Part shown: piece after piece, positions 1 to 9,575 of the stretch
Numbering within the stretch: the stretch's first letter is position 1
Layout of the letters: the number at the start of each line of letters is the position of its first letter
Source of the DNA: Sphingomonas sanxanigenens DSM 19645 = NX02
Lineage (GTDB): Bacteria > Pseudomonadota > Alphaproteobacteria > Sphingomonadales > Sphingomonadaceae
NCBI RefSeq assembly: GCF_000512205.2
Contig: NZ_CP006644.1
Span: forward strand, 1,482,520-1,546,519
DNA: 64,000 bases
Reading direction: 5' to 3'
Notes under the pieces: generated by a model
Seen by the model: only the letters and a program-made list of their open reading frames with translations
The model's database searches: none
What the model was told of the DNA's origin: nothing
Program-made: the position numbers and the translations under genes

Positions 1-1
1 C

Positions 2-631
2 TCGGGCGGCGACACGCTCGGCTTCATGATGATCGGCACGGACCCGCAGACCAGGGCGATGTACGCCGTGTCCAACAACGAACCGGTTGGCTGGGGCGGC
101 AGTTCCGCGTTCGACGGCATCAACGCCACCAATCATATTTCGGGCAGCCTCGTGCGCAACACGCCGATCGAGGTCATCGAGATGAAGACCGGCATGATGA
201 TGGAGCAGTTCGAGATCAAATCCGATTCGGGCGGGGCCGGCAGGCGCCGTGGCGGCGTGGGCACCGAGCGCGTGATCCGTTTCACGCAGGACGGCGAGTT
301 TCTCTCGATCACGAAGCGATCGAAGGAAAAGCCATGGTCGCTCGGCGGCGGCGCGCAGCCCGAGGCGAACGAGATGATCGTGCGGCTGGGCACGGCCGAA
401 GAGAAGCGGGTGGGCACCTATCGGATGCCGGTGGCGGTCGGCGACCGTGCCATCGCGCGCGGCGCTGGCGGCGCCGGCTATGGCCGCGCGGAGGAACGCG
501 ATCCGGCATCGGTTCTGAACGATGTGCTGGACGGTTACGTGTCGCTCGACGCGGCGCGCGACGTCTACAAGGTGGCGATCGGCAACGGCGCCGTGGATGA
601 GGCGGCGACCGCGGCGCTGCGCGCAGGCTGA
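2..631 (+). CDS. hydantoinase B / N-methylhydantoinase family subunit, 3' part
   Basis: C-terminal 209 residues of a HyuB-type subunit; the gene starts before the window. The family forms the ATP-dependent hydantoinase/oxoprolinase complex with HyuA and opens cyclic amides in the cytoplasm. Visible family signatures are a glycine/arginine block (GGAGRRRGGVGTER), a GGGAQPE stretch and the C-terminal pattern RDPASVLNDVLDGYVS followed by a small acidic/Ala-rich end. The frame is open from base 2 and ends in TGA, followed 22 bases later by a strong hairpin terminator. The substrate (hydantoin, oxoproline or another lactam) cannot be told from this fragment. Confidence 0.88.
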   Translation, partial: SGGDTLGFMMIGTDPQTRAMYAVSNNEPVGWGGSSAFDGINATNHISGSLVRNTPIEVIEMKTGMMMEQFEIKSDSGGAGRRRGGVGTERVIRFTQDGEFLSITKRSKEKPWSLGGGAQPEANEMIVRLGTAEEKRVGTYRMPVAVGDRAIARGAGGAGYGRAEERDPASVLNDVLDGYVSLDAARDVYKVAIGNGAVDEAATAALRAG

Positions 632-653
632 GATCGATTGCGAGCCGAAGGGA

Positions 654-682
654 AGCCCGCCGGAACCCGCCGGCGGGCTTTT
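654..682 (+). terminator. intrinsic terminator after hyuB
   Basis: Ten-base perfect arms AGCCCGCCGG / CCGGCGGGCT with a 6-base loop, followed by TTTT. It lies 22 bases after the hyuB stop and before the convergent M14 peptidase gene. Confidence 0.8.
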
Positions 683-775
683 CCGCATCCCGCCGGCGGG
701 GACGCTCGCACCGGCAAAACCCTGCGGTTTCCCGGTGCGACGAACGAAGGCTTCTTCAGGGCGGGCCGGCGGCCG

Positions 776-2545
776 TCACGCGGGACAGCGTGCCACCGGA
801 TAGAGCATATGACGCTCATCCCGGTACGGCGAACGCAGGTAGAACCATTTGAGTCGCGCCATCGGATCGGCCGCGAAGACATTGTCCCCGGCCAGTTTCG
901 CTGCGAACTCCGCCCGCAGCTCGGGGTCGGTTGCCAGCATCTCGTCGGCCATCGGCGCGATGACATAGGCTTCGAGATATTCCACCGGATCCAGCATTCC
1001 GGAGACATAGCCCTGCGCGAACAGCGAATCGGCGCAGATCGGCTCGAGCATGTGAATGGCGAGATCGCCCAGGCGCTGGTCCGTGGGTACGAAGGCAGAT
1101 CCCGGCGCAAAGCGCTCGACACGCCGCTCGACGGCGGCGATGTCGGATTTCAGCGCGATGCGGCGTTCCGAAACGCCGGCCGCGATCTCCAGATCGCGCA
1201 GGCGGAGCATGTCGACCTCCGCCTCGATCCAGGCGGTCGAAACGTCCATCGCGATGCCGTGGGCGCGCAGGCGATCGAGCACGTCGAACTCGCTCGCCGG
1301 TACCCAGTAGCCGGTCGGACGCGCGACGGTCCGTCCCGGCGTGGAACCGAACACCGGTGCCTCGATCGACGGCAGCGGCGTCCCAAGCCAACGCACTTCG
1401 TGTGCGCCGCTGGCGGGTGAATCGTAGAATTCGGAAGCGATCGGGTGGAACGTCATCGTCCGCACCGGTGCGGGAGCCATATCCCAGGTCAGCACCGGTT
1501 CCGCGACGCGGCGCTCCCGGTCCGCGCGGGAGGCGGCGCGCAGCGTGTCGGCATTGGCGGCGGCGGCACGCAGCGATGCCTCGAGCAGCGCATAGGTGCC
1601 GAGGACGCGTCGACGCACGGGTTTGAGCGAGTGGTTTTCCACCAGCACCGTGGCGATGTGGCAGATGTCGCCATAGCCGTGCGAAAAGCGCGGCGGGAAG
1701 GCCGGCAGCATCAAGCCCAGTTCCGGTTGCCGATCGTCGGCAGCCAGAATGAGCGGGCCGGGACGATGTCCCAGCGCCTGCATGTGCGCGTCGACGTGCG
1801 GGCGATACGCCTTTTCGAGCCAGGCGCTGAGTTCCGGCGATGCGGAATAGCCTGGATCCTGGAATCCGTAGGTGATGTCGTACTGGTAATCCAGTCCGTC
1901 GGTTACGTGCAGGTCGATGAACAGGTCGGGATCGACCTGCCTCAGCAGCTTGAGGATCGCGCGGATTTCCGGCGCGTGCGCCTTGACGAAATCGCGGTTG
2001 AGATTGAGGCCCTGCGCCGATGCCCGCCATCCCTGTTCGCGTGGACCGCGCTGGTTCGGCCGGCTGAAGACCGATCGGCGTTCATGCCCGTCGGGATTGA
2101 GCACCGGGACGAAGTACCAGTCGCAACCGGCAAGCAGATCCGCCTTCCCGCCCACCGCGATGTCGCGCAGAAGCATGAGACCCGCGTCCTTGCCGTCGAT
2201 CTCCCCGGGATGGATGCCGCATTCGGCGAAGACCCGTATCGGACCGGCTTCCTCGGCAGCGGCCGCGGCGCGGTCATGATCGGTGCTGGCGATCGCGAGC
2301 GTGAGGGGGTGGCCTTCGGCGGACACGCCGTACTCGCAGAGCCGTATGAGCGGCGAGGTTTCGGCGAGGCGCAGCAGAAAGGCGCGGGTCTCGGCGTAGG
2401 TGGGTGTGGTCTCGAGACCATCGATCTCGGCCGGGGTGACCCAGGGCGCCGAAGCCTCACGGATCAGCGCCTCGCTGGCCCCGCTCCACGGCTGGACGGG
2501 GGGGAGGGGGGCACGGCGCTCCGGCGGCCAATAGGCGGGCTTCAT
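776..2545 (-). CDS. M14 family zinc carboxypeptidase-like protein
   Basis: A 589-residue M14 metallopeptidase. The zinc site is readable: HPGEIDGK gives H112 and E115, and the third ligand is H213 in DLHVTDG. Between them are the family block VPVLNPDGHERR and NLNRDF, whose Asn/Arg bind the substrate carboxylate. No signal peptide is evident, so a cytoplasmic role is likely. The N-terminal 90 residues precede the catalytic core, and about 250 residues after the third ligand are unassigned. The start is ATG with GGAAAGGACGAAG just upstream. It is convergent with hyuB and follows a LysR gene on the same strand. Function is probably peptide or acyl-amino-acid hydrolysis; the substrate is unknown. 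Confidence 0.85.
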   Translation of the reverse strand: MKPAYWPPERRAPLPPVQPWSGASEALIREASAPWVTPAEIDGLETTPTYAETRAFLLRLAETSPLIRLCEYGVSAEGHPLTLAIASTDHDRAAAAAEEAGPIRVFAECGIHPGEIDGKDAGLMLLRDIAVGGKADLLAGCDWYFVPVLNPDGHERRSVFSRPNQRGPREQGWRASAQGLNLNRDFVKAHAPEIRAILKLLRQVDPDLFIDLHVTDGLDYQYDITYGFQDPGYSASPELSAWLEKAYRPHVDAHMQALGHRPGPLILAADDRQPELGLMLPAFPPRFSHGYGDICHIATVLVENHSLKPVRRRVLGTYALLEASLRAAAANADTLRAASRADRERRVAEPVLTWDMAPAPVRTMTFHPIASEFYDSPASGAHEVRWLGTPLPSIEAPVFGSTPGRTVARPTGYWVPASEFDVLDRLRAHGIAMDVSTAWIEAEVDMLRLRDLEIAAGVSERRIALKSDIAAVERRVERFAPGSAFVPTDQRLGDLAIHMLEPICADSLFAQGYVSGMLDPVEYLEAYVIAPMADEMLATDPELRAEFAAKLAGDNVFAADPMARLKWFYLRSPYRDERHMLYPVARCPA

Positions 2546-2647
2546 CTTCGTCCTTTCCGATCACGCGATGCCGATGGTCGGACGGCAGGCTAAACCCCCT
2601 AGGTTGCGTGCGCAGTCCGATGATGTTGCGCGACGCCGGGTGACGCT

Positions 2648-3550
2648 TCAGTGCGTCCAGCTGCGCATCTTGGCTTCGAGCACGGTCAGCAGTTTCGAGG
2701 GGGCTCCCTCCAACTGACGACCGAGACGGGTGATCAGGTGGACCGACACCGGCTCCGGCTCGGTCTCTGCGAAGGGGATCGCGATCAGCCGGCGGCTGGC
2801 GATCTCTCCGAAGGCGGCAATCTGCGGAAGCACCGTGGCGAAGCGTCCTTCGGAGGCGAGATCGCGCATCATCACGATCGAGGTGGTGGTCTGCGCCGGC
2901 TCGAGGTGCGCACCCGCCATCGCTTCCATCTGGCTGAGGATCTGGCGGATCCGGAAGCTCTTGGGCGGGAGGCACAGGTCGTGCTGCGAAAGCTCGACGA
3001 TCGACACCTGATTCTTGCGTGTCAGCGGGTGCGACGGGTGCACGAGCACCATCAGCGGCTGGGCGACGGAGAGGCGCACGCGCACCTTGGGTTCCGGCTC
3101 GATCTGCAGCACGAGGCCGAGGTGGACCTCGTCCTCTTCCACCATGCGCACGATCTCGCTGGTGGAGCCGACATGGGTATCGATGTGGAGGCCCGGGTTC
3201 TTCTTGTGGAAGGTGTCGATCGTCTGGAAGAACGCGCTGGTCAGGAAGCCTTCGCCCACGGCCAGCCGGACCGATCCCTTGCGCACGCCGCGCAGGTCCT
3301 GGATCTGCGAACGCAACGCGTCCAGCTCGGCGATATGCGTGCGGTGGAAGTCGTAGGTAAGCCGTCCCGCCTCCGTCAGCTTGACCGAGCGTCTCCCCTT
3401 CTCGATCAGATTGACGCCGAGATAGCCTTCCAGCTGGACGATCTGGCGGCTGATCGACGAGACCGCGACACCCAGCTTCTCGCTGGCGAGGCGCATCGAG
3501 CCCTGGCTCGCCGCCTCGTAGAAATAGCGCATCGCCACGTCCATCAACAT
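2648..3550 (-). CDS. LysR-family transcriptional regulator
   Basis: A 300-residue LysR regulator with N-terminal winged HTH (residues about 5-62, with LASEKLGVAVSSISRQIVQLE as the helix-turn-helix; first 20 residues given separately from the rest of the domain) and a C-terminal periplasmic-binding-protein-like effector domain. The reading frame is open further upstream, but the ATG at 3550 is preferred: it has GGAAGG about 10 bases ahead and places the HTH at the family's usual distance from the N-terminus. It is transcribed away from the LuxR-type gene at 3736 and runs toward the M14 peptidase, 100 bases on, which it may control. Effector unknown. Confidence 0.85.
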   Translation of the reverse strand: MLMDVAMRYFYEAASQGSMRLASEKLGVAVSSISRQIVQLEGYLGVNLIEKGRRSVKLTEAGRLTYDFHRTHIAELDALRSQIQDLRGVRKGSVRLAVGEGFLTSAFFQTIDTFHKKNPGLHIDTHVGSTSEIVRMVEEDEVHLGLVLQIEPEPKVRVRLSVAQPLMVLVHPSHPLTRKNQVSIVELSQHDLCLPPKSFRIRQILSQMEAMAGAHLEPAQTTTSIVMMRDLASEGRFATVLPQIAAFGEIASRRLIAIPFAETEPEPVSVHLITRLGRQLEGAPSKLLTVLEAKMRSWTH

Positions 3551-3735
3551 CTTCGAAAGCCCTTCCACCGCCCCTGGAGAACGAGGGGGAGGATAGCCAA
3601 GGGCTGTCGGCCGGCACCGGTGAGAAATGGACAGGATCGTGCAGATTTGGCCAGTTGTGCTCTGACGATGGCTTGCGCGAGAAGGCTCAGGAGCGATAGC
3701 CTTCCGTTCATGCGAAGGCTGGCGCGTTTCCTCTG

Positions 3736-6462
3736 ATGCCGCGGGCTCCACGAAATCGCTGGAGCGCTGGGGTACGCGACGGCATGACGGCCCTGCCGCG
3801 CGTCATGCCTCTACCCGCAACATATGACGGGTCCGCGACAGCAGAAACGGGCAATCGGCAAAGCGCGGCGTTTCGCGAATTCGATCTTTTCGCTCCGCCC
3901 GCACCCCTCACCGCCGATGTGCGTCTCGAGCGGCTGGCACGCCTGATCGAACCGATCGGGCCGCAACGGGTCTTGCAGGTCTACGGCCCGACCGGGCTCG
4001 GCAAGACGACGTTGCTCGCCAATCACGCCTCGGCCTGCCGCGCCTTGCAGCGGCAGGTTCGCTGGCTCGATCTGCGCAGCGTCCACATCCAGGATGAGGG
4101 CGCATTCAGGCGGGTGCTGTCCGCCGCGCTATGCGCGGGCGATGAAAGCCACGCCGATTTCGATCGTATCCGTGCTGCCGTTCGCCTGGACGCCGATCCG
4201 GTTCTCGTGATCGACGCCAATGCGCTGGACGTCGGACCGCTTGGTCGCGTGCTGGCGGAACTGGTGCACTGCACCGGTCCCGAACTGCAGCTGTGGGTGG
4301 TCTCGCGTCGTCCCGCCTCGGCGATGCTTGCCGAACTGCGCTCGCCGCATCTCGTTCGCACGCTCGATCCCGCCGCTCTGCTGTTCGACCATGATGAAAC
4401 GGGGCGCAATGCGGCCGAAGGCGGCGCAGGCCATGTGGGCAGCGCCGCGGAAGGCTGGCCACTGGCCGAAGCCATAGTCGCTGCCCTCCCGCCCGAAGGC
4501 GCCGGCGCCGACCGATTGCTCGACCATGACGGGGGGCTGCTGGAGGCGGCGATCCGCGACGGCATCTGGCGGGATCTCCCGGCCGCGACCCGCGATCTGC
4601 TGGCGGAAACCGCTATGGTCGAATGGGTGGACGAGCGATACCTGTCCCGCGTCGCGGCCCCGCTCGCCGCATTTCCAATACTGGACGACATTGCCACGCT
4701 GGTGCCGCTCGTCAGGGTTCGTCGCGGGACGAGCGGCGGTTTCTCCATCCATCCCCTGCTACGGGCCTTTGCCTTGCGCCAGCTGGAACGCAGCGAGCCC
4801 GCTCACAGGAACCGGGCCTACAGGCAGGCGCTGCTCCATCATGCCGAGCGCCGCGAGCCCGAAGCGGCGATCGCCCTGGTCCGCGACACCGGCGATCAGG
4901 GGCTCGCGCGCATGGCTTTCGAGACGTTCACGAGCACCGAACTGCTGCGCAGTTCCGGTTATAACCGGCTGCGTTCCGCGATGGCGCAGTTGATACCGGA
5001 GGCGGCCGAGCAATCGGCACAGATCCGCATCACGCAGGCGGTCGTCGCGATGAAGGAGGGCCGTTTTCCCGAGGCCCGCAGGCTTCTCGAATCCGCGCGC
5101 GAAACGCTGAGCGAGGACTTGGCCTACCAGTCGCCGTCGCTGTCGCGGGTCTATGCGGATTTTATCATTTCCCAGCACACCCTGGCGTTCCACGCGCATA
5201 CCGAGCTGACCGAATCGCAGCTATCGGAAGGCGCTTTCTGGTCGACCTACACCAATGATCTGACCAACGCGGCCTTCGTCTATGCCTTGCGGAGCCTGCA
5301 CTACCTGCGCCGGGGAGAGATCGCGCTCGCGCAGGACCAGATCGAGATATCCCGCGACAAATATGAACGCGCGACGAGCTATTATGGTCTCGGCTCGGCG
5401 TTGCTCGTCGACGGCATGATCGCCCTTGCGGCCGGGCGGCTCGGCAGGGCGGAGACGCTGGCGACCGAGGCGCGGCTGCTGATCACGCGCGCCATGCCGG
5501 ACGATGCGGGCCTGATGGCCGTAGCCGAATGCGTGCTGTGCGAGGTTGCGTTCGAGCGGGGCAATGCCGATGGCCTGTTCGAACGCGTGGATGCCGCGCT
5601 TCGCGACCTCGAGGCGTGTGACGGATGGCCCGACGCTTTCGTGATCGGCTATCGCGTGGGCGCACGCGCGGCCATGGCCACGGGCAGCGAGCAACGCGCG
5701 CTTGGCCTGCTGAACCGGGCGATCCGGCTCATGCGCGGCCGCGGCCTAAGCGATATCGAGCGCTACTGCCGCATCCTGCGCGCCGATGTCTCAGCGAAGA
5801 GCGGGGGCGGGATGCAAGGCTGGCGTACCGGGGAAATCGCGACCAACCTCCTGGCGCCAGACTGGATCGGATGGTGCGAGAGCGACGAGACGGAGCTGCT
5901 TGACGGACACGAGGCGCTGAAAGCCGGCGACCAAGGTCGCTTGGGCAACATCGTCAGGCGGCTGGAGGATGTCGCGGCCGAATCCGGACGGCGGATCACA
6001 GCGATCCGCGCTCTTCTCCTCTCGGCAGTGGGCGCGTTCGCCCGTGATCATATGAGCGAAGCCGTACAGCATCTCGAGAAAGCCGTCGGCCTCGCGGAGG
6101 CCGAGGCTATCGCGCAGCCCTTTATCGAGCATGGCCCGAAGATGCTTCTGATCCTGGAGGCGATGAAGGCGGACCCCAGCCGACTTAGAATGGGGCGCGG
6201 CACGCGGGGGTTCTGCGCGGGTCTGGCGCGCACGATTGCGGCGCGCAGCCAGGATGCCGACGGCGGCGCGGTTTTCGTTCCGCGTGAACTGCAAGTGATC
6301 CGCTTCCTGGCGCAGCGCCAATCCAACAAGGCGATTGCGCGTGAGCTGGGCTTGTCCGCGAGCGCGGTCAAATTCCATTTGAGCAACATATACCGTAAGT
6401 TGGGCGTCAATAAGCGCCATGAAGCGGTCATCGAGGCTCAGCGTATCGGCGTCTCCCTTTGA
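3736..6462 (+). CDS. large ATP-binding LuxR-family regulator (MalT/LAL-like)
   Basis: A 908-residue protein with an N-terminal P-loop NTPase (Walker A GPTGLGKTT at about residues 84-92), a long helical, TPR-like middle and a C-terminal LuxR HTH (about residues 845-905; NKAIARELGLSASAVKFHLS). This is the MalT/LAL architecture, in which inducer and ATP drive oligomerisation and promoter activation. Several starts are possible: ATG 3736, ATG 3784 and ATG 3805; none has a convincing ribosome site, so the first 16-23 residues are uncertain. It stands alone between two LysR genes, so the target is not obvious. The domain calls are secure; the regulated pathway is unknown. Confidence 0.85.
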   Translation: MPRAPRNRWSAGVRDGMTALPRVMPLPATYDGSATAETGNRQSAAFREFDLFAPPAPLTADVRLERLARLIEPIGPQRVLQVYGPTGLGKTTLLANHASACRALQRQVRWLDLRSVHIQDEGAFRRVLSAALCAGDESHADFDRIRAAVRLDADPVLVIDANALDVGPLGRVLAELVHCTGPELQLWVVSRRPASAMLAELRSPHLVRTLDPAALLFDHDETGRNAAEGGAGHVGSAAEGWPLAEAIVAALPPEGAGADRLLDHDGGLLEAAIRDGIWRDLPAATRDLLAETAMVEWVDERYLSRVAAPLAAFPILDDIATLVPLVRVRRGTSGGFSIHPLLRAFALRQLERSEPAHRNRAYRQALLHHAERREPEAAIALVRDTGDQGLARMAFETFTSTELLRSSGYNRLRSAMAQLIPEAAEQSAQIRITQAVVAMKEGRFPEARRLLESARETLSEDLAYQSPSLSRVYADFIISQHTLAFHAHTELTESQLSEGAFWSTYTNDLTNAAFVYALRSLHYLRRGEIALAQDQIEISRDKYERATSYYGLGSALLVDGMIALAAGRLGRAETLATEARLLITRAMPDDAGLMAVAECVLCEVAFERGNADGLFERVDAALRDLEACDGWPDAFVIGYRVGARAAMATGSEQRALGLLNRAIRLMRGRGLSDIERYCRILRADVSAKSGGGMQGWRTGEIATNLLAPDWIGWCESDETELLDGHEALKAGDQGRLGNIVRRLEDVAAESGRRITAIRALLLSAVGAFARDHMSEAVQHLEKAVGLAEAEAIAQPFIEHGPKMLLILEAMKADPSRLRMGRGTRGFCAGLARTIAARSQDADGGAVFVPRELQVIRFLAQRQSNKAIARELGLSASAVKFHLSNIYRKLGVNKRHEAVIEAQRIGVSL

Positions 6463-6578
6463 ACCATGCGGCATCGCGGCGTACTTGCGCCAGATGGCCT
6501 CCGGGAAACCCGTGGCGGCTCATCTCGACCGGAAGGCCGGCATCGGCACGGGCCACACAAGCGGCAGGCGTGGGACGG

Positions 6579-7520
6579 TCACACCGACCCTGCATGGTCG
6601 GCGGGCGGCAGCACCAGATCGGACCTTGCCCGCTGGATGGCGCATTCGCTGGCGAGAAAGTCCACCAGCGCGCGCACGGAGGGAAGCAGCCCGCGTCGTG
6701 ACGGGAAGACGGCGTGGACGATGCCCGGCCGGGGTCGCCATTCCGGAAGGATGTGGGCGAGGCGGCCTGTTCTGACGTCGTCCCAGATGAAGATCGTCGG
6801 CAGTTGCACCGCCCCCGCGCCCGCCATCGCGGCATTGCGCAGGACGGACATGTCGTCGGTGATCAGGCGCGGAGCATGCGGTACGGTCGCCACCTGGCCA
6901 TCGGCGTGGTGCAATTCCCAGGCGTGGCCGCGATTTGGCCGCACCTGATCGAGGCTGGGCAGGCCCTGCAGATCGGCGGGCGATCGTGGCGCGTTGGCGA
7001 TCAGCGCCGGTGCGGCGACGAGGCACTGGCTGCTTTCGTCGAGCCGGCGCATGACGAGATCGGTCGATTCCAGCGGCGGAAACCGCACGCGGATCGCCAG
7101 ATCGAACCCTTCCGCAATCACGTCGACGCGCCGGTTGGTGCTGTCCAGATGCACCTGGATGCCGGGATTCAGCATCATGAAGCGCGCGATCAGTTCGCCG
7201 AACTGGAAGGAGAGCAGCGCCGTGGGGCAACTCATCCGCACCACGCCGCGCGGCGCGGCCTGCACCTCCGCGGCGATCTGCTCGGCTGCTTCCGCCTCGA
7301 CCCGCATCGCCACGCAACGCTCGTAGAACTCGCGGCCGATGTCGGTCACCGAGAAGCGGCGCGAGGACCGGTTGAGGAGGCGCACGCCCAACCGCTCCTC
7401 CAGAAGAAGGACGCGGCGGCTCAACCGCGATTTCTGGATGCCGAGCGCGCGCCCCGCCGACGAGAAGCCGCCATGGTCGACCACGGCCGCGAAATAGTAA
7501 AGGTCGTTCAGGTCCTGCAT
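6579..7520 (-). CDS. LysR-family transcriptional regulator, divergent to pirin
   Basis: A 313-residue LysR regulator. The HTH covers GFSSAGRALGIQKSRLSRRV near residues 15-35 and is followed by a substrate-binding domain. I chose ATG 7520 (MQDLNDLYYF) over the upstream ATG 7556 because it gives the standard LysR N-terminus. It is divergent from the pirin gene 114 bases away. LysR proteins commonly regulate the divergent neighbour, so the pirin and the following hydrolase are the best candidate targets (inference). Confidence 0.86.
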   Translation of the reverse strand: MQDLNDLYYFAAVVDHGGFSSAGRALGIQKSRLSRRVLLLEERLGVRLLNRSSRRFSVTDIGREFYERCVAMRVEAEAAEQIAAEVQAAPRGVVRMSCPTALLSFQFGELIARFMMLNPGIQVHLDSTNRRVDVIAEGFDLAIRVRFPPLESTDLVMRRLDESSQCLVAAPALIANAPRSPADLQGLPSLDQVRPNRGHAWELHHADGQVATVPHAPRLITDDMSVLRNAAMAGAGAVQLPTIFIWDDVRTGRLAHILPEWRPRPGIVHAVFPSRRGLLPSVRALVDFLASECAIQRARSDLVLPPADHAGSV

Positions 7521-7634
7521 CGTCCCGTCAGTAGGACGCTGCGTCGCCACGGGCAATCTTTTCGCAGGATCGTCGCGTGATTAGCTCCATTCCAAGCGTG
7601 GTCGCGCTGCGGCCCACGGAATCGGAGAACAGAC

Positions 7635-8504
7635 ATGGCCAAGAAGATACTCGGCCGGTACGGCAACGACCGGCAGCACTGGGTGGGCGACGGCTTCCCG
7701 GTCCGCTCGCTCTTCTCTTACAACATGCTGGGCGCGCATATCAGCCCGTTCCTGCTGCTCGATTATGCGGGGCCGCATATCTTCGCACCGACGAAGCAGC
7801 GGCGCGGCGTCGGCGAGCATCCGCACCGCGGCTTCGAGACCGTCACCATCGTCTATGACGGCGAGGTCGAGCATCGCGATTCCGCCGGCAATGGCGGGGT
7901 GATCGGTCCCGGCGATGTCCAGTGGATGACGGCGGCCGGCGGCATCGTTCACGAGGAATATCATTCGCCCGGTTTCGCCCGGACGGGCGGGCCCTTCCGC
8001 ATGGTGCAGCTCTGGGTGAACCTGCCTGCCAAGGATAAGATGGCGCCCGCCGGCTATCAGGGCATATCGAAAGCCGACATTCCCGTCGTCTCGCTCCCCC
8101 GCGGCGCGGGCAAGGCGCGCATCATCGCCGGCGAGTATCGCGGAACGAAAGGGGCGGCGCGCACCTTCACCCCGATCAACCTGTGGGATCTGAGCCTGAA
8201 GGCCGACGCGGACCTGACGCTGGATCTGCCCGAAGGCCATACCGCGATGATCGTGGTGCTGACCGGCCATGTCACGGTGGGAGACGGGCATGGCGCAGGC
8301 GAGGCCGAAGTCCTGCTGCTCGATCGCGAGGGCAGCGACATCGCCGTCCACGCCGATGGCGACGCCAAGCTGCTGGTCCTGACCGGCGAGCCGATCGACG
8401 AGCCGATCGTGGGCTATGGGCCGTTCGTGATGAACAGCGAGGCGGAGATCCGCCAGGCTGCCGACGACTTCAACAACGGCCGCTTCGTCGCGGCCGCATC
8501 CTGA
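7635..8504 (+). CDS. pirin family protein
   Basis: A 289-residue bicupin. The N-terminal pirin cupin shows HPHRGFETVTIVYDGEVEHRD (shortened here to the first 20 residues: metal-binding His pair in HPHRGFE, then H in VEHRD) and the glycine-rich GPGDVQWMTAAGG with the fourth ligand region IVHEE. The C-terminal half matches the pirin C-terminal cupin. Bacterial pirins bind Fe and act as quercetinases or redox-dependent regulators; the exact role here is unknown. ATG 7635 follows GGAGAACAGAC. A strong terminator follows the stop, separating it from the hydrolase gene at 8635. Confidence 0.9.
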   Translation: MAKKILGRYGNDRQHWVGDGFPVRSLFSYNMLGAHISPFLLLDYAGPHIFAPTKQRRGVGEHPHRGFETVTIVYDGEVEHRDSAGNGGVIGPGDVQWMTAAGGIVHEEYHSPGFARTGGPFRMVQLWVNLPAKDKMAPAGYQGISKADIPVVSLPRGAGKARIIAGEYRGTKGAARTFTPINLWDLSLKADADLTLDLPEGHTAMIVVLTGHVTVGDGHGAGEAEVLLLDREGSDIAVHADGDAKLLVLTGEPIDEPIVGYGPFVMNSEAEIRQAADDFNNGRFVAAAS

Positions 8505-8508
8505 TCGA

Positions 8509-8544
8509 GGGGCCGGATCCGGATTGCGGGTCCGGCCCCTTTTT
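8509..8544 (+). terminator. intrinsic terminator after pirin gene
   Basis: Perfect 9-bp arms GGGGCCGGA (8509-8517) and TCCGGCCCC (8531-8539) followed by five T. It begins 5 bases after the pirin stop codon. Confidence 0.85.
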
Positions 8545-8634
8545 CCTGCGGAAGGGCGCGTGCCACCCCTCCGCCTGATCGCGGGCTTCGGCCCGCCCCC
8601 GGCGCAGCATGTTCAATCAAGAAAAGGGACCCCA

Positions 8635-9279
8635 ATGGCCAGTGAAGCGATCCGCAACGCGCAGACCGATGACCTTCTCACCCCCGAGAATTCGGCCTTC
8701 ATCATCATCGACTATCAACCGATCCAGGTGTCCTCGATCCGCTCGATCCCGCGCGATGAACTGGTGTTCAACATCGTGAGCACCGCCAAGGCGGCGGTGA
8801 ACTTCAACCTTCCGATCATCCACTCGACCGTCAACGTCGCGACCGGCCGCAACAAGCCGCCCATCCAGGAACTGCAGGACGTGCTCGGCCATCTGCCGAC
8901 CTATGACCGGACGTCGATCAACAGCTGGGAGGACTCCGAATTCAAGCAGGCGGTCAAGGCGCTCGGCCGCCGCAAGCTGATCATGACCGCGCTGTGGACC
9001 GAGGCCTGCCTGACCTTCCCGGCGCTCGACGCGATCCGGGAAGGCTATGAGGTCTATGTGCCGGTCGATGCGGTCGGCGGCACGTCGCTCGCCGCGCACG
9101 AGGCCGCGCTGCGCCGCGTCGAACAGGCGGGCGCGAAGCTGATCAGCCGGGTTCAGATGTATTGCGAACTCCAGCGCGATTGGGCGCGCGAGGCGACCGT
9201 GCCCGGCTTCATGGATGTCTTCGAGAGTTTCGACGGCTTCAACCCCGAAAAGGCAGCGCAGAGCGCGGCGAACGGCTGA
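8635..9279 (+). CDS. isochorismatase-like cysteine hydrolase
   Basis: A 214-residue member of the isochorismatase-like hydrolase superfamily (YcaC/nicotinamidase-like fold). The catalytic Asp is in AFIIIDYQ near the N-terminus and the nucleophilic Cys is in ALWTEACLTF; the central Lys is probably in the TGRNK region. ATG 8635 is chosen because AAAAGGGACCCC lies directly ahead; the longer open frame begins inside the terminator region. Such enzymes hydrolyse amides or vinyl ethers; the substrate cannot be deduced. It is the last gene of the pirin-linked block. Confidence 0.85.
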   Translation: MASEAIRNAQTDDLLTPENSAFIIIDYQPIQVSSIRSIPRDELVFNIVSTAKAAVNFNLPIIHSTVNVATGRNKPPIQELQDVLGHLPTYDRTSINSWEDSEFKQAVKALGRRKLIMTALWTEACLTFPALDAIREGYEVYVPVDAVGGTSLAAHEAALRRVEQAGAKLISRVQMYCELQRDWAREATVPGFMDVFESFDGFNPEKAAQSAANG

Positions 9280-9361
9280 TGTGGGCGATGGCGGCGGCGT
9301 GGAAACCGCCGCCATCCCCGCAACGGGCGGAAACGATGGCACGTCGTTCGATGGCGACGGA

Positions 9362-9386
9362 CCGGAAAGGCCGGCTTTCGGCTTTT
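9362..9386 (+). terminator. probable intrinsic terminator
   Basis: An imperfect stem around CCGGAAAG / CTTTCGG followed by five T, about 80 bases after the isochorismatase-like gene. Confidence 0.5.
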
Positions 9387-9472
9387 TCGTTTTTCGACGC
9401 AGATGACCGGGTTTGGCGCAAAACTGCCGTTGCCCATTGCCGATCAGTTCCCCGCTTCATCGATCTGGACCC

Positions 9473-9500
9473 TTGACTAAATCACATCAAGATATTTAAG
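9473..9500 (+). promoter_or_regulatory. zwf promoter region with predicted ROK operator
   Basis: A -35-like TTGACT at 9473-9478 runs straight into GACTAAATCACATC (9475-9488), a 14-base string found again before the fructokinase gene. The element continues as AAGATATTTAAG, so that CTAAAT (9477) and ATTTAA form an imperfect inverted repeat. The overlap with the -35 box suggests repression. The best -10 candidate (TTTAAG or TTAAGC near 9495) is weak. The site lies 76 bases before the zwf start. Confidence 0.6.
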
Positions 9501-9575
9501 CGGGGATGCGCCGATCGGATGCAGGATAGGCCAGCGTAGGGGAGGCATTCCTCCGGGAATGGCAGGGTAAAGCTC

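Noticed and set aside
638-2593. Long plus-strand open frames opposite the M14 peptidase gene
   Set aside because: GC-rich antisense shadows: no domain, Arg/Gly-rich composition, and the minus-strand frame has intact zinc motifs.
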